In this document: one piece after another, positions 1 to 5,507 of the stretch | Numbering within the stretch: position 1 is the stretch's first letter | Layout of the letters: every line of letters starts with the position of its first letter | Translations under genes and position numbers: made by a program | Notes under the pieces: generated by a model | What the model was told of the DNA's origin: nothing | Database searches by the model: none | What the model saw: only the letters and a program-made list of their open reading frames with translations | NCBI GenBank assembly: GCA_947254385.1 | Contig: CAMYCP010000094.1 | Location: 1-5,540 of the forward strand | Reading direction: 5' to 3' | From: an uncultured Filifactor sp. | Lineage (GTDB): Bacteria; Bacillota; Clostridia; Peptostreptococcales; Filifactoraceae | Length of the DNA: 5,540 bases

Positions 1-4
1 GTGT

Positions 5-32
5 AACTACATGATTTCTCAGGTAGTTTTTT
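5..32 (+). terminator. Probable intrinsic terminator of an upstream gene
   Basis: AACTAC (5-10) pairs with GTAGTT (23-28). An inner TGA (12-14) pairs with TCA (19-21) after one A/G mismatch, leaving a TTTC loop. A run of six T (27-32) follows at once, as expected for a Rho-independent terminator on the plus strand. A TAA at 4-6 directly before the stem could be the stop codon of a gene lying to the left, but that gene is outside the window. The stem is short and AT-rich, so strength is uncertain. Confidence 0.5.
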
Positions 33-106
33 AGACCGGAACCGTTTTTAAATTTAAAAAAATATAAAATACATTTTTAGATGTTCACTACAGCTTATTA
101 TAATTT

Positions 107-112
107 AGGAGG
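107..112 (+). promoter_or_regulatory. Shine-Dalgarno site of prs
   Basis: A perfect AGGAGG lies 7 nt before the ATG at 120. It decides the prs start. The in-frame ATG at 81 lacks an SD and would add 13 residues not found in the family. Confidence 0.93.
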
Positions 113-119
113 CAATAAA

Positions 120-1064
120 ATGAATATCAGCGGAAATGAGATTAAACTGTTTACCGGAAATGCCAACCCCAGACTTGCTCAAAAAATTGCGGATGAACTG
201 CACATGACATTAAGCAAAGCAAATGTTTCAAAGTTCAGTGACGGTGAAATAGCAGTAGATATAAAAGAAAGCGTAAGAGGGTCGGACGTATATATAGTAC
301 AATCTACCTGCGCACCTACAAATGACAATCTTATGGAACTTCTGATAATGATAGACGCAATGAAAAGAGCGTCGGCCGGCAGAATAACCGCAGTAATGCC
401 CTACTACGGATATGCCAGACAGGACAGAAAAGCAAAACCCAGAGATCCGATAACTGCAAAACTCGTGGCGGATTTACTTCAAGTTGCCGGTATAGACAGA
501 CTTTTGACGATGGATCTTCATGCCAACCAAATACAAGGATACTTTGACATACCGGTAGATCACCTGCTTGGCGGGCCGATACTGATGAATCATATAACTG
601 AAATGAATATCCCAGATCTTGTAGTCGTATCACCGGATCACGGCAGCGTAAACAGAGTAAGAAATCTTGCCGAAAGTTTGAACGTTCCCATGGCATTTGT
701 GGACAAACGCCGTCCGAAAGCAAATGTATCCGAAGTTATGAACATCGTCGGCGATGTAAAAGACAAAAACATACTGCTTTTGGACGATATGATAGACACC
801 GGCGGCACACTTGTAAATGCAGCGAACGCAATACGTGAACAAGGCGGAAAAGATATTTATGCGGTGGGTACACACGCCGTACTTTCAGGGCCTGCAATAG
901 AGCGCATAAAAAATTCCATACTCAAGGAAGTTATAATGCTTGATACGGTATACCTGCCCCCCGAAAAAGCAATCGACAAAATCAAAATAATAAGCTGCGC
1001 TCCGATATTTGCGCAAGCAATCAAAAAAACATTTGAAAACGAATCCATAAGCGTACTGTTTTAA
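120..1064 (+). CDS. prs: Ribose-phosphate diphosphokinase (PRPP synthetase)
   Basis: This cytosolic enzyme transfers diphosphate from ATP to ribose 5-phosphate, giving PRPP and AMP. PRPP feeds purine, pyrimidine, NAD, histidine and tryptophan synthesis. The 314-residue length is typical of class I bacterial enzymes. Visible landmarks are the ATP-site segment PYYGYARQDRK (94-104), the metal/ATP histidine region MDLHANQIQGYF (131-142), SPDHG (171-175), the catalytic flexible loop VDKRRPKAN (194-202), and the PRPP-binding loop DDMIDTGGT (222-230) that binds the ribose phosphate. The C-terminal GTHAVLSGPAIERI (250-263) is also typical. SPDHG is followed by SVNRVR, where many relatives have G at the first of these positions; this looks like minor variation. 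The start at 120 is fixed by the AGGAGG. recX begins 5 nt after the stop, so the two are very probably cotranscribed. No clear promoter was found in the 119 nt upstream. Confidence 0.98.
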   Translation: MNISGNEIKLFTGNANPRLAQKIADELHMTLSKANVSKFSDGEIAVDIKESVRGSDVYIVQSTCAPTNDNLMELLIMIDAMKRASAGRITAVMPYYGYARQDRKAKPRDPITAKLVADLLQVAGIDRLLTMDLHANQIQGYFDIPVDHLLGGPILMNHITEMNIPDLVVVSPDHGSVNRVRNLAESLNVPMAFVDKRRPKANVSEVMNIVGDVKDKNILLLDDMIDTGGTLVNAANAIREQGGKDIYAVGTHAVLSGPAIERIKNSILKEVIMLDTVYLPPEKAIDKIKIISCAPIFAQAIKKTFENESISVLF

Positions 1065-1069
1065 TAAGT

Positions 1070-1681
1070 ATGAAAATAACCGATAAAAAAACATATGAGA
1101 ATCGCACGCAATATACACTGGAAAACAAGGAAACATATGTCATAATGGGCATAAAAAACCTACCTTTCAATTACGATACGGGTGATGAAATACACGACAT
1201 CAAACGATTTATAGATAAAATATATTCGTACAACTACAACGCCATACTTGATGAGGCGGCAAAAAAGCTCTCTCATGCGGCATACTCCGAAAACAAGATG
1301 CGTAAATTTTTTGAAAAACAAAACTACCCTGCCGATGTCTCGGAAACTGTCATGGAATATTTAAAACAACATAAATTCATTGACGATGTAGGTTTTGCCG
1401 AAAATATCACCCGCAAAAACAAAGACAAATTTGAGTCCAAAAGACGCATAATGATGAAAATTCAAAGCAAAGGTATATCCAAAGAAGATGCGATAAATGC
1501 GGTATCGGATTTTGATGAAGAATATGAAGAAAACAGTGCCTACATGTACGCCTGCAAAAAAATGAAAACTTACTCCTGCAAATCCGATGAAGAAATACGC
1601 AAAAAATTAATGTACAGCTTATCTTACAGAAGATTTTCATACAATACGATAAAAAAAGTTATAGATAAGATACTTAAATAA
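1070..1681 (+). CDS. recX: RecX family regulatory protein
   Basis: RecX proteins bind RecA filaments and modulate recombination and the SOS response. The 203-residue product shows the family architecture of three repeated three-helix motifs after a short N-terminal beta segment. Motif 1 (about 58-113) has the signature A63, L67S68, SE at 73-74, and the conserved DD..FA (105-110). Motif 2 (about 119-168) begins FESKRRIMMKIQSKGIS, and motif 3 (about 172-202) begins SDEEIRKKL. The N-terminal residues 1-35 fit the strand region of clostridial relatives, which supports the ATG at 1070. No SD precedes that ATG, and prs ends 5 nt earlier, so translation is probably coupled to prs termination. A later in-frame ATG at 1145 has an AAGGAA 12 nt before it, too far to be convincing, and would remove the beta region. 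Sequence divergence is high, as usual for RecX. Association with prs is not a standard arrangement that I know of. Confidence 0.92.
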   Translation: MKITDKKTYENRTQYTLENKETYVIMGIKNLPFNYDTGDEIHDIKRFIDKIYSYNYNAILDEAAKKLSHAAYSENKMRKFFEKQNYPADVSETVMEYLKQHKFIDDVGFAENITRKNKDKFESKRRIMMKIQSKGISKEDAINAVSDFDEEYEENSAYMYACKKMKTYSCKSDEEIRKKLMYSLSYRRFSYNTIKKVIDKILK

Positions 1682-1686
1682 ACCGT

Positions 1687-1706
1687 AAATTTAACTGAAA
1701 TTTTTT
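1687..1706 (+). terminator. Weak AT-only hairpin after recX
   Basis: AAATTT (687-692 of the 1,000s block, that is 1687-1692) pairs with AAATTT (1698-1703) around a 5-nt loop, followed by T to 1706. The stem has no G-C pair, so at most a weak or partial terminator is expected. It lies in the 102-nt gap between recX and the phosphotransferase gene, where no good promoter pair is visible. Confidence 0.25.
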
Positions 1707-1770
1707 ATGATTAATCCGCAAGATAAAAGGTTCACAGATTTCTCGGCGTGATTAAAAAAATTATTTACCG

Positions 1771-1777
1771 AAAGGGG
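1771..1777 (+). promoter_or_regulatory. Shine-Dalgarno site of the PAP gene
   Basis: AAAGGGG lies 6 nt before the ATG at 1784 and decides that start. An in-frame GTG at 1748 would add 12 residues, has no SD of its own, and would place this SD inside the coding region. Confidence 0.85.
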
Positions 1778-1783
1778 CACCTC

Positions 1784-3268
1784 ATGCTTAAAAACTTTGA
1801 TTTTGAAAAAAAGAGCGATTATTCCAAGTTTTCGACTCATGAATTGGGTTTAAGGCTCGCACGACTTCAAAGAGTGGCACAATCCATGAATATCCCCGTA
1901 CTTTTCATTATGGACGGCTGGGAATCTTCCGGCAAAGGCTACGCCATAAAATATCTCGTAAGAGAACTCAATCCCAAATACATGGACGTAGACGTGTTTG
2001 AAAGAATGAACAGTTCAGAAACCGACTATCCGTTTCTTCACAGATTTTGGATAAATATTCCCCAAAAAGGTTCTGTAAAAGTATTTGACAAAAGTTTCTA
2101 CTATCAGATAATGGACGATCTTAATATCTCCAAATCTAAATTGGAAGAAAGAATAGACGACATCAAGAGTATAGAAAACATACTCTATAGCGACTACACG
2201 GTAATATGCAAATTTTTCCTGCACATCACGGAAAAAACCCAAAAAGAACGTATAGCCGAATTTTTAAAATCCGACAGCAAACAATACTACGTTGACAAAT
2301 ACGACCTCATACAAAATGAACGATACGACGAATATCTCGAACACATAGACAGAGTATTGACCCTTACAAACTTTACCAACACCCCCTGGCATATAATAAA
2401 CTCCGAACACAGAAAAAATGCGGCGCGTGAAATATTAGGCATAGCCATAGAACAAATGGAATCCGGAATAGAACGTGTAGTAACCGCACGTAAAGGCGGA
2501 ACACGTATCAAACGTAAATACAAACCCGAAAATATGCCTCTAAACGATGTTGACTTAACAAAAACATTGAGTGAAGACAAATACAAGGAACTCTTAAAAC
2601 CTCTGCAAAAACAGGTCGCCGATTTAATGCTTAAATACGCCGCTGAAAAAATACCTACAGTATTGGTATTTGAAGGCGTGGACGCCGCAGGAAAAGACGG
2701 AGCCATAGAACGGCTGATAAGATATGTCGATCCTCGTCTTGTCAACGTTCATGCCATAAGCGCTCCGGATCAGAGTGAAAATTCATACAATTACCTCTGG
2801 AGATTTTATACCAAATTGCCTCCAAAAGGAAAAATCGGCATATTTTCACGCAGCTGGTACGGCAGAGTAATGGTGGAACGTGTAGAAGGTTTTGCTCAGG
2901 ACAACGAATGGGAAAGAGCATACAATGAAATGCTCGAAATGGAAAAACAGCTGAGCGAATTTGGCGCACTGGTACTTAAATACTTCGTAGTAATAGATAA
3001 AGATGAACAACTCAAACGCTTTGAAGACAGAGAAGCAGACCCCGACAAACAATACAAAATAACCTCGGAAGATTGGCGCAACAGAGATAAATGGGATAAA
3101 TACATCTCAGCCATGAATGAAATGCTGGATCGGACGAATACGGATTTTGCGCCGTGGATAATCGTTGAAGGCAACGACAAAAAATATGCACGCATAAAAG
3201 TACTCAAAACATTTTTAGATTATGCTGAAAAACACTACGAAAAAATAACCGAAAATAAAGGAAAATAA
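1784..3268 (+). CDS. pap: Polyphosphate:AMP phosphotransferase (two-domain PPK2, class II)
   Basis: Class II PPK2 enzymes transfer phosphate from inorganic polyphosphate to AMP, giving ADP. The 494-residue length and the tandem of two P-loop PPK2 domains match this class. The N-terminal half (about 15-230) has Walker A GWESSGKG (45-52) and a second motif VFDKSFY (100-106). The C-terminal half (about 265-485), catalytic in characterised two-domain members, has Walker A GVDAAGKDG (298-306), the second motif IFSRSWYGRVMVERVEGF (353-370), the lid region DREADPDKQYKITSEDW (415-431), and the hallmark ending APWIIVEGNDKKYARIKVL (456-474). Oddly, position 355 is Ser (codon TCA) where the family usually has Asp or Asn before the conserved Arg, while the N half keeps Asp (D102) but has Lys (K103) for that Arg. 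The gene sits downstream of prs, whose reaction yields AMP. Its 3' end carries the SD of the next gene. Confidence 0.95.
   Translation: MLKNFDFEKKSDYSKFSTHELGLRLARLQRVAQSMNIPVLFIMDGWESSGKGYAIKYLVRELNPKYMDVDVFERMNSSETDYPFLHRFWINIPQKGSVKVFDKSFYYQIMDDLNISKSKLEERIDDIKSIENILYSDYTVICKFFLHITEKTQKERIAEFLKSDSKQYYVDKYDLIQNERYDEYLEHIDRVLTLTNFTNTPWHIINSEHRKNAAREILGIAIEQMESGIERVVTARKGGTRIKRKYKPENMPLNDVDLTKTLSEDKYKELLKPLQKQVADLMLKYAAEKIPTVLVFEGVDAAGKDGAIERLIRYVDPRLVNVHAISAPDQSENSYNYLWRFYTKLPPKGKIGIFSRSWYGRVMVERVEGFAQDNEWERAYNEMLEMEKQLSEFGALVLKYFVVIDKDEQLKRFEDREADPDKQYKITSEDWRNRDKWDKYISAMNEMLDRTNTDFAPWIIVEGNDKKYARIKVLKTFLDYAEKHYEKITENKGK
3257..3262 (+). promoter_or_regulatory. Shine-Dalgarno site of the membrane protein gene, inside the end of pap
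   Basis: AAAGGA lies within the last codons of the phosphotransferase gene, 7 nt before the ATG at 3270. It supports that start and implies translational coupling. Confidence 0.75.
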
Positions 3269-3269
3269 C

Positions 3270-3794
3270 ATGAACAACGAAAAAAATAATTTATCGAAAG
3301 AAAGTGATATTGACTCGGGATATGGAGTGTACGGCTGTAAATGCGGGAAAAAGTTTTTAATATTAAGTATCTTGGCGATTTTATTGTTTGCGGCATACTA
3401 TTTTCCGATATATATAGTAATGTTTATAGACCCCTACTACGGCACGTCATGGTTTAATCCCATGCAAAACGTTTGGGAAACAAAAATTTATAAAGTCATA
3501 AATCCCCTGCAAGTCGCACCGTATATAACGGGAGTCATATCGTTACTCCTAAATTCGGCAAAATGCAGAAATTTTATAATGAAATCAGTTTTATTCTTTA
3601 CCTATGTCGTAGCTTTGTATCTGTCGCTCACGATGCTTCATACCATAGCGCCCGACCTCATACTGCTTAAAGACGGATCCAACAAAATAAACTTTCCTCT
3701 CATATACTCACTTCACTCAATAATTTTGTTGCTGCACGCCGTAATATGGAAAAAATTACGCAAAGGTAAAACTCGTTGGATAGATCCGAAATAA
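3270..3794 (+). CDS. Small multi-pass membrane protein of unknown function
   Basis: I do not recognise a family. The 174-residue product begins with a polar, probably cytosolic, N-terminus of about 26 residues that contains a CKC pair (C23, C25). Hydrophobic stretches follow at about 28-53, 82-95 (short), 103-127 and 142-160, so three or four transmembrane helices are likely. The loop 54-80 is rich in aromatic residues (DPYYGTSWFNP, W69). The C-terminus is short and basic (KKLRKGKTRW, 161-170), which by the positive-inside rule suggests it is cytosolic. No signal peptidase or lipobox motif is evident. The gene starts 1 nt after the phosphotransferase stop, with its SD inside that gene, so it is very likely made together with it. 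It is the last gene before a strong terminator. A role tied to polyphosphate or nucleotide handling would be guesswork. Base composition resembles the neighbours, with no sign of transfer. Confidence 0.85.
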   Translation: MNNEKNNLSKESDIDSGYGVYGCKCGKKFLILSILAILLFAAYYFPIYIVMFIDPYYGTSWFNPMQNVWETKIYKVINPLQVAPYITGVISLLLNSAKCRNFIMKSVLFFTYVVALYLSLTMLHTIAPDLILLKDGSNKINFPLIYSLHSIILLLHAVIWKKLRKGKTRWIDPK

Positions 3795-3840
3795 TTTTTA
3801 TAAAAACCCGATTGACCGAAAAATAAAGTTTTACAAAAAT

Positions 3841-3893
3841 AAAAAATGCTGAATTTCAACGTTTTAATTTGTTGAATTCAGCATTTTTTGTAT
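3841..3893 (+). terminator. Strong intrinsic terminator, probably bidirectional
   Basis: The 5' arm 3841-3860 (starting AAAAAATGCTGAATT) pairs with the 3' arm 3871-3889 (ending AGCATTTTTT). This gives 19 base pairs with one bulged T, around the 10-nt loop 3861-3870. The six T of the 3' arm are followed by G and TATTTTT. The matching A-run on the left arm gives a T-run for minus-strand transcription too. It ends the prs-recX-pap-membrane protein block 46 nt after the last stop codon. Confidence 0.92.
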
Positions 3894-3919
3894 TTTTAAC
3901 GGCTGATACCGATTTACTT

Positions 3920-4072
3920 TTAGTAATTACTCCTTGTGAAATAGACACGAAACTTTAGTTTATGTGCTTCTTGCTTCATCCTCTGACTTGCGTTTCATAA
4001 TCTATAAGATTACTCTAACGTCTTACGTAAAGTTCACAAGCGTAAGCAAAGGGTAGTTCCTACCCTACTTTT
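3920..4072 (-). pseudogene. Degraded 3' end of an IS200/IS605-type tnpB gene
   Basis: Read on the minus strand, the DNA gives pieces typical of the extreme C-terminus of TnpB proteins, in the usual order but in shifting frames. SRVGTT ends at 4052 with VGTT at 4063-4052. FAYACELYVRR follows from 4050 in the +1 frame, resembling the ACGxxVR segment after VGTT. RMKQEAH then appears in the first frame at 3982-3962, and that frame closes with TAA at 3922-3920. VGTT and MKQEAH share a frame, 28 codons apart, with three stops between. No upstream TnpB domain (RuvC-like or zinc finger) is seen to the right, so only the tail survives. TnpB is an RNA-guided nuclease of IS200/IS605 elements; this copy cannot encode one. 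The assignment rests on motif memory, not a search. Confidence 0.55.
3936..3979 (-). ncRNA. Putative omega RNA 3' scaffold / IS200-IS605 right end (relic)
   Basis: The minus strand reads GATGAAGCAAGAAGC, then a hairpin (ACATAAAC / GTTTCGTGT, 3965-3945, one bulge), then CTATTTCAC ending at 3936. This follows the layout of many IS605-group right ends, where a GAAGC-rich stretch overlapping the tnpB 3' end is followed by a hairpin and a GGTAGTTCAC-like end. In live elements this segment is the scaffold of the guide RNA and the bases just beyond the end act as guide. By that logic the guide would be the minus-strand bases from 3935 leftwards, beginning AAGGAGTAATTAC. Expression today is unknown. 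The exact end is inferred. Confidence 0.45.
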
Positions 4073-4116
4073 ATTGTATCAATTCATCTCACGAATTTAA
4101 AGATTCACAGATTTCT

Positions 4117-4146
4117 TGATACTATTTTTTAAAAAAGGTAGTATCA
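4117..4146. repeat. Inverted repeat with A/T core
   Basis: TGATACTA (4117-4124) and TAGTATCA (4139-4146) are exact inverted arms of 8 bp. Between them lie T6 and A6, which can pair further, then GG. It sits about 45 nt upstream of the tnpB relic (minus-strand sense). It could be an old terminator, the other palindromic end of a shrunken IS200/IS605-derived element, or unrelated. Confidence 0.5.
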
Positions 4147-4327
4147 TACACGTTTTGTCAAATTTCCCAGTATAATACTTTTTATCATTTTTTTAATTTA
4201 TTTATTGTTTCATATTTTAACGTTCATATATCATTATCGTACTACATTTCTTAACGCTTTAAAGTATAAAAATGCAGTATATAATCTTAATTATTACAAA
4301 AAATTCAGTTAAAACTAATACTATACT
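4147..4327. other. AT-rich intergenic stretch with no gene seen
   Basis: This stretch holds no reading frame with a plausible start and SD on either strand and no RNA gene that I recognise. It contains an 11-bp palindrome AGTATAATACT (4169-4179). A TTGTCA (4155-4160) lies only 10 nt before the TATAAT at 4171, too close for a sigma-A promoter. It is probably decayed or structural spacer between two convergent units. Confidence 0.6.
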
Positions 4328-4351
4328 TACTTATGCGACTTGGCATAAGTA
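4328..4351 (-). terminator. Perfect hairpin just past the pfoR-like stop codon, possible terminator
   Basis: TACTTATGC (4328-4336) and GCATAAGTA (4343-4351) form a perfect 9-bp stem with a 6-nt loop. It abuts the minus-strand stop codon TAA (4354-4352). The minus strand then reads AGTATAGTATTAGTTTTAAC, with no immediate T-run. It may therefore act as an mRNA 3' stabiliser or a weak terminator rather than a classic one. Confidence 0.45.
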
Positions 4352-5428
4352 TTATAAATCCAGTTTTAAATCACCGTCTTTTATCCAACCGATTTTTTTA
4401 AGTAACTTAAAAAAAAGAAGTGACAGAAGTGCGGGAAGTACAAGTTGCACCACAACTATCCCGATATATATATTTATAAGAGGACTTCCCGCATCACTCA
4501 TCGCCTTCATTGTGCCGATTTGTCCGACCAAACCGCTTGTACCCATACCGGAACCGAGCGGAATGTTTTCCATTTTAAACACCAGTGTGGAAATCGGCCC
4601 TGTAATCGCCGCCGCAAGTGTAGGCGGAATCCATATCTTCCAATTTTTCATTATATTCGGAATTTGGAGCATCGAAGTGCCTAAACCTTGTGCAAATAAT
4701 CCGTTCCAACCGTTTTCTTTAAAACTCATAACCGCAAACCCGACCATTTGCGCCGAACAACCGGCGGTTGCCGCTCCTCCTGCAAGCCCGCCCAAAGAGA
4801 GCATCATACACAGCGCCGCCGAACTTATGGGCAAAGTAAGCACTATTCCGACTATAACGGAAACTAAAATCCCCATCCAAAACGGTTGCATAAGAGTAGC
4901 CGCCATGATAACTTCACCGACTGCGGTCATAAATGCGGCTATCGCCGGGCCTACGAATGTCCCGGTCAAGACGCCGACTATTATAGTAACGGAAGGAGTA
5001 ACTATTAAATCGAGTGGTGTCTCTTTGGATACAATCTTTCCGACCTCAACGCTTATCCAAGTGGCAAGCCATGCTCCCACAGGCCCGCCGAGCTGATTTG
5101 CGGCATAACCCACAATAACGGAAGAAAACAACACCAAATTCGGTGCTTTAAGTGCCGTAGCTATGGCGACGGCTATTGCGGCTCCCGTCATATCACGAGC
5201 TATAGGCCAAATCGTCTCCGACAGGAATGCAATACCGAGTTGACTTCCCAAAGTATTTAAAATCGTACCCACCAAAAGTGATGCGAAAAGCCCCATCGCC
5301 ATGGAACCTAAAACGTCTATTCCGTAGCGTTTAAAGCTAATCTCAACACCTTTTTTTTTCAAAAAAGCCGATACGGTTTCTTTAAAAGTTTTAGGTGCCT
5401 CAAACTCCGTCTTGATGTCATTTTCCAT
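4352..5428 (-). CDS. PfoR-like PTS_EIIC_2 family membrane protein
   Basis: The 358-residue product belongs to the PTS_EIIC_2 family (COG3641, PfoR), integral membrane proteins related to the IIC permease subunit of sugar phosphotransferase systems. A polar amphipathic N-terminus (1-33) is followed by about eight to ten hydrophobic segments, including 38-58, 82-112, 115-132, 140-168, 184-200, 202-222, 265-285 and 318-344. Family-like stretches are ATAGCSAQMVGFA (220-232), AQGLGTSMLQIPNI (246-259), IWIPP (265-269) and GSGMGTSGLVGQI (292-304). There is no IIA or IIB phospho-acceptor domain and no neighbouring PTS gene here. The family name comes from a proposed regulator of perfringolysin O in Clostridium perfringens, a role that has been questioned; transport of an unknown small substrate is equally plausible. 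GGAGGG 6 nt before the ATG fixes the start. It has its own promoter and converges on the prs block. Confidence 0.92.
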   Translation of the reverse strand: MENDIKTEFEAPKTFKETVSAFLKKKGVEISFKRYGIDVLGSMAMGLFASLLVGTILNTLGSQLGIAFLSETIWPIARDMTGAAIAVAIATALKAPNLVLFSSVIVGYAANQLGGPVGAWLATWISVEVGKIVSKETPLDLIVTPSVTIIVGVLTGTFVGPAIAAFMTAVGEVIMAATLMQPFWMGILVSVIVGIVLTLPISSAALCMMLSLGGLAGGAATAGCSAQMVGFAVMSFKENGWNGLFAQGLGTSMLQIPNIMKNWKIWIPPTLAAAITGPISTLVFKMENIPLGSGMGTSGLVGQIGTMKAMSDAGSPLINIYIGIVVVQLVLPALLSLLFFKLLKKIGWIKDGDLKLDL

Positions 5429-5434
5429 TTCTTT

Positions 5435-5440
5435 CCCTCC
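5435..5440 (-). promoter_or_regulatory. Shine-Dalgarno site of the pfoR-like gene
   Basis: GGAGGG on the minus strand, 6 nt before the ATG at 5428-5426, supports that start. Confidence 0.9.
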
Positions 5441-5467
5441 ATAAAATATAAAAATAACTTATACAAC

Positions 5468-5487
5468 TTAATTTTTAAAAAAATTAA
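5468..5487 (-). repeat. AT-only inverted repeat in the pfoR-like leader
   Basis: TTAATTTTT (5468-5476) and AAAAATTAA (5479-5487) are exact inverted arms with 2 nt between, so the tip of the stem must open to form a loop. It lies in the predicted leader, about 28 nt before the SD. It may be a weak hairpin, a protein-binding dyad, or a by-product of AT richness. Confidence 0.35.
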
Positions 5488-5489
5488 AA

Positions 5490-5502
5490 AAATCGCCGAT
5501 TT
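5490..5502 (-). promoter_or_regulatory. Small dyad at the predicted transcription start of the pfoR-like gene
   Basis: The minus strand reads AAATCGGCGATTT, five A/T/C-G pairs around GGC, followed by more T. It begins where transcription should start (about 5501) given the -10 box. A dyad here could be an operator or a minimal 5' hairpin; neither can be decided from sequence. Confidence 0.35.
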
Positions 5503-5507
5503 GTATA

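Noticed and set aside
45..60. Perfect 16-bp palindrome TTTTTAAATTTAAAAA upstream of prs
   Set aside because: It consists only of A and T in a very AT-rich stretch, so it is likely a chance result of composition.
99..104. TATAAT before prs as a -10 box
   Set aside because: The predicted transcription start would fall inside the SD (about 111), and the -35 candidate TTTAGA (76-81) is poor. TATAAA at 63-68 also lacks a -35 partner.
81..119. N-terminal extension of prs from the ATG at 81
   Set aside because: It has no SD, adds 13 residues absent from the family, and the AGGAGG at 107-112 points to the ATG at 120.
1731..1743. 13-nt direct repeat TTCACAGATTTCT, also at 4104-4116
   Set aside because: The shared stretch is short, does not extend much, and is within what chance gives in AT-rich DNA of this size. 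It was not treated as an attachment site or a target duplication.
1748..1783. GTG start for the phosphotransferase
   Set aside because: It has no SD of its own; the ATG at 1784 has AAAGGGG at the right distance and gives the usual family length.
4155..4176. TTGTCA ... TATAAT as a plus-strand promoter, and TTGACA ... TATGAT on the opposite strand
   Set aside because: The spacers are 10 nt and about 7 nt, too short for sigma-A, and there is no gene downstream on the plus strand.
3890..4351. CRISPR array, tRNA or riboswitch in the long gap
   Set aside because: No regularly spaced direct repeats, no cloverleaf with a TTC-type arm and CCA acceptor layout, and no recognisable riboswitch core were seen on either strand.
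4272..5096. Long plus-strand open frame (274 codons) opposite the pfoR-like gene
   Set aside because: It has no SD and is Pro/Ile/Thr-rich, as expected of the antisense frame of a hydrophobic protein. The opposite strand encodes a clear family member with promoter and SD.
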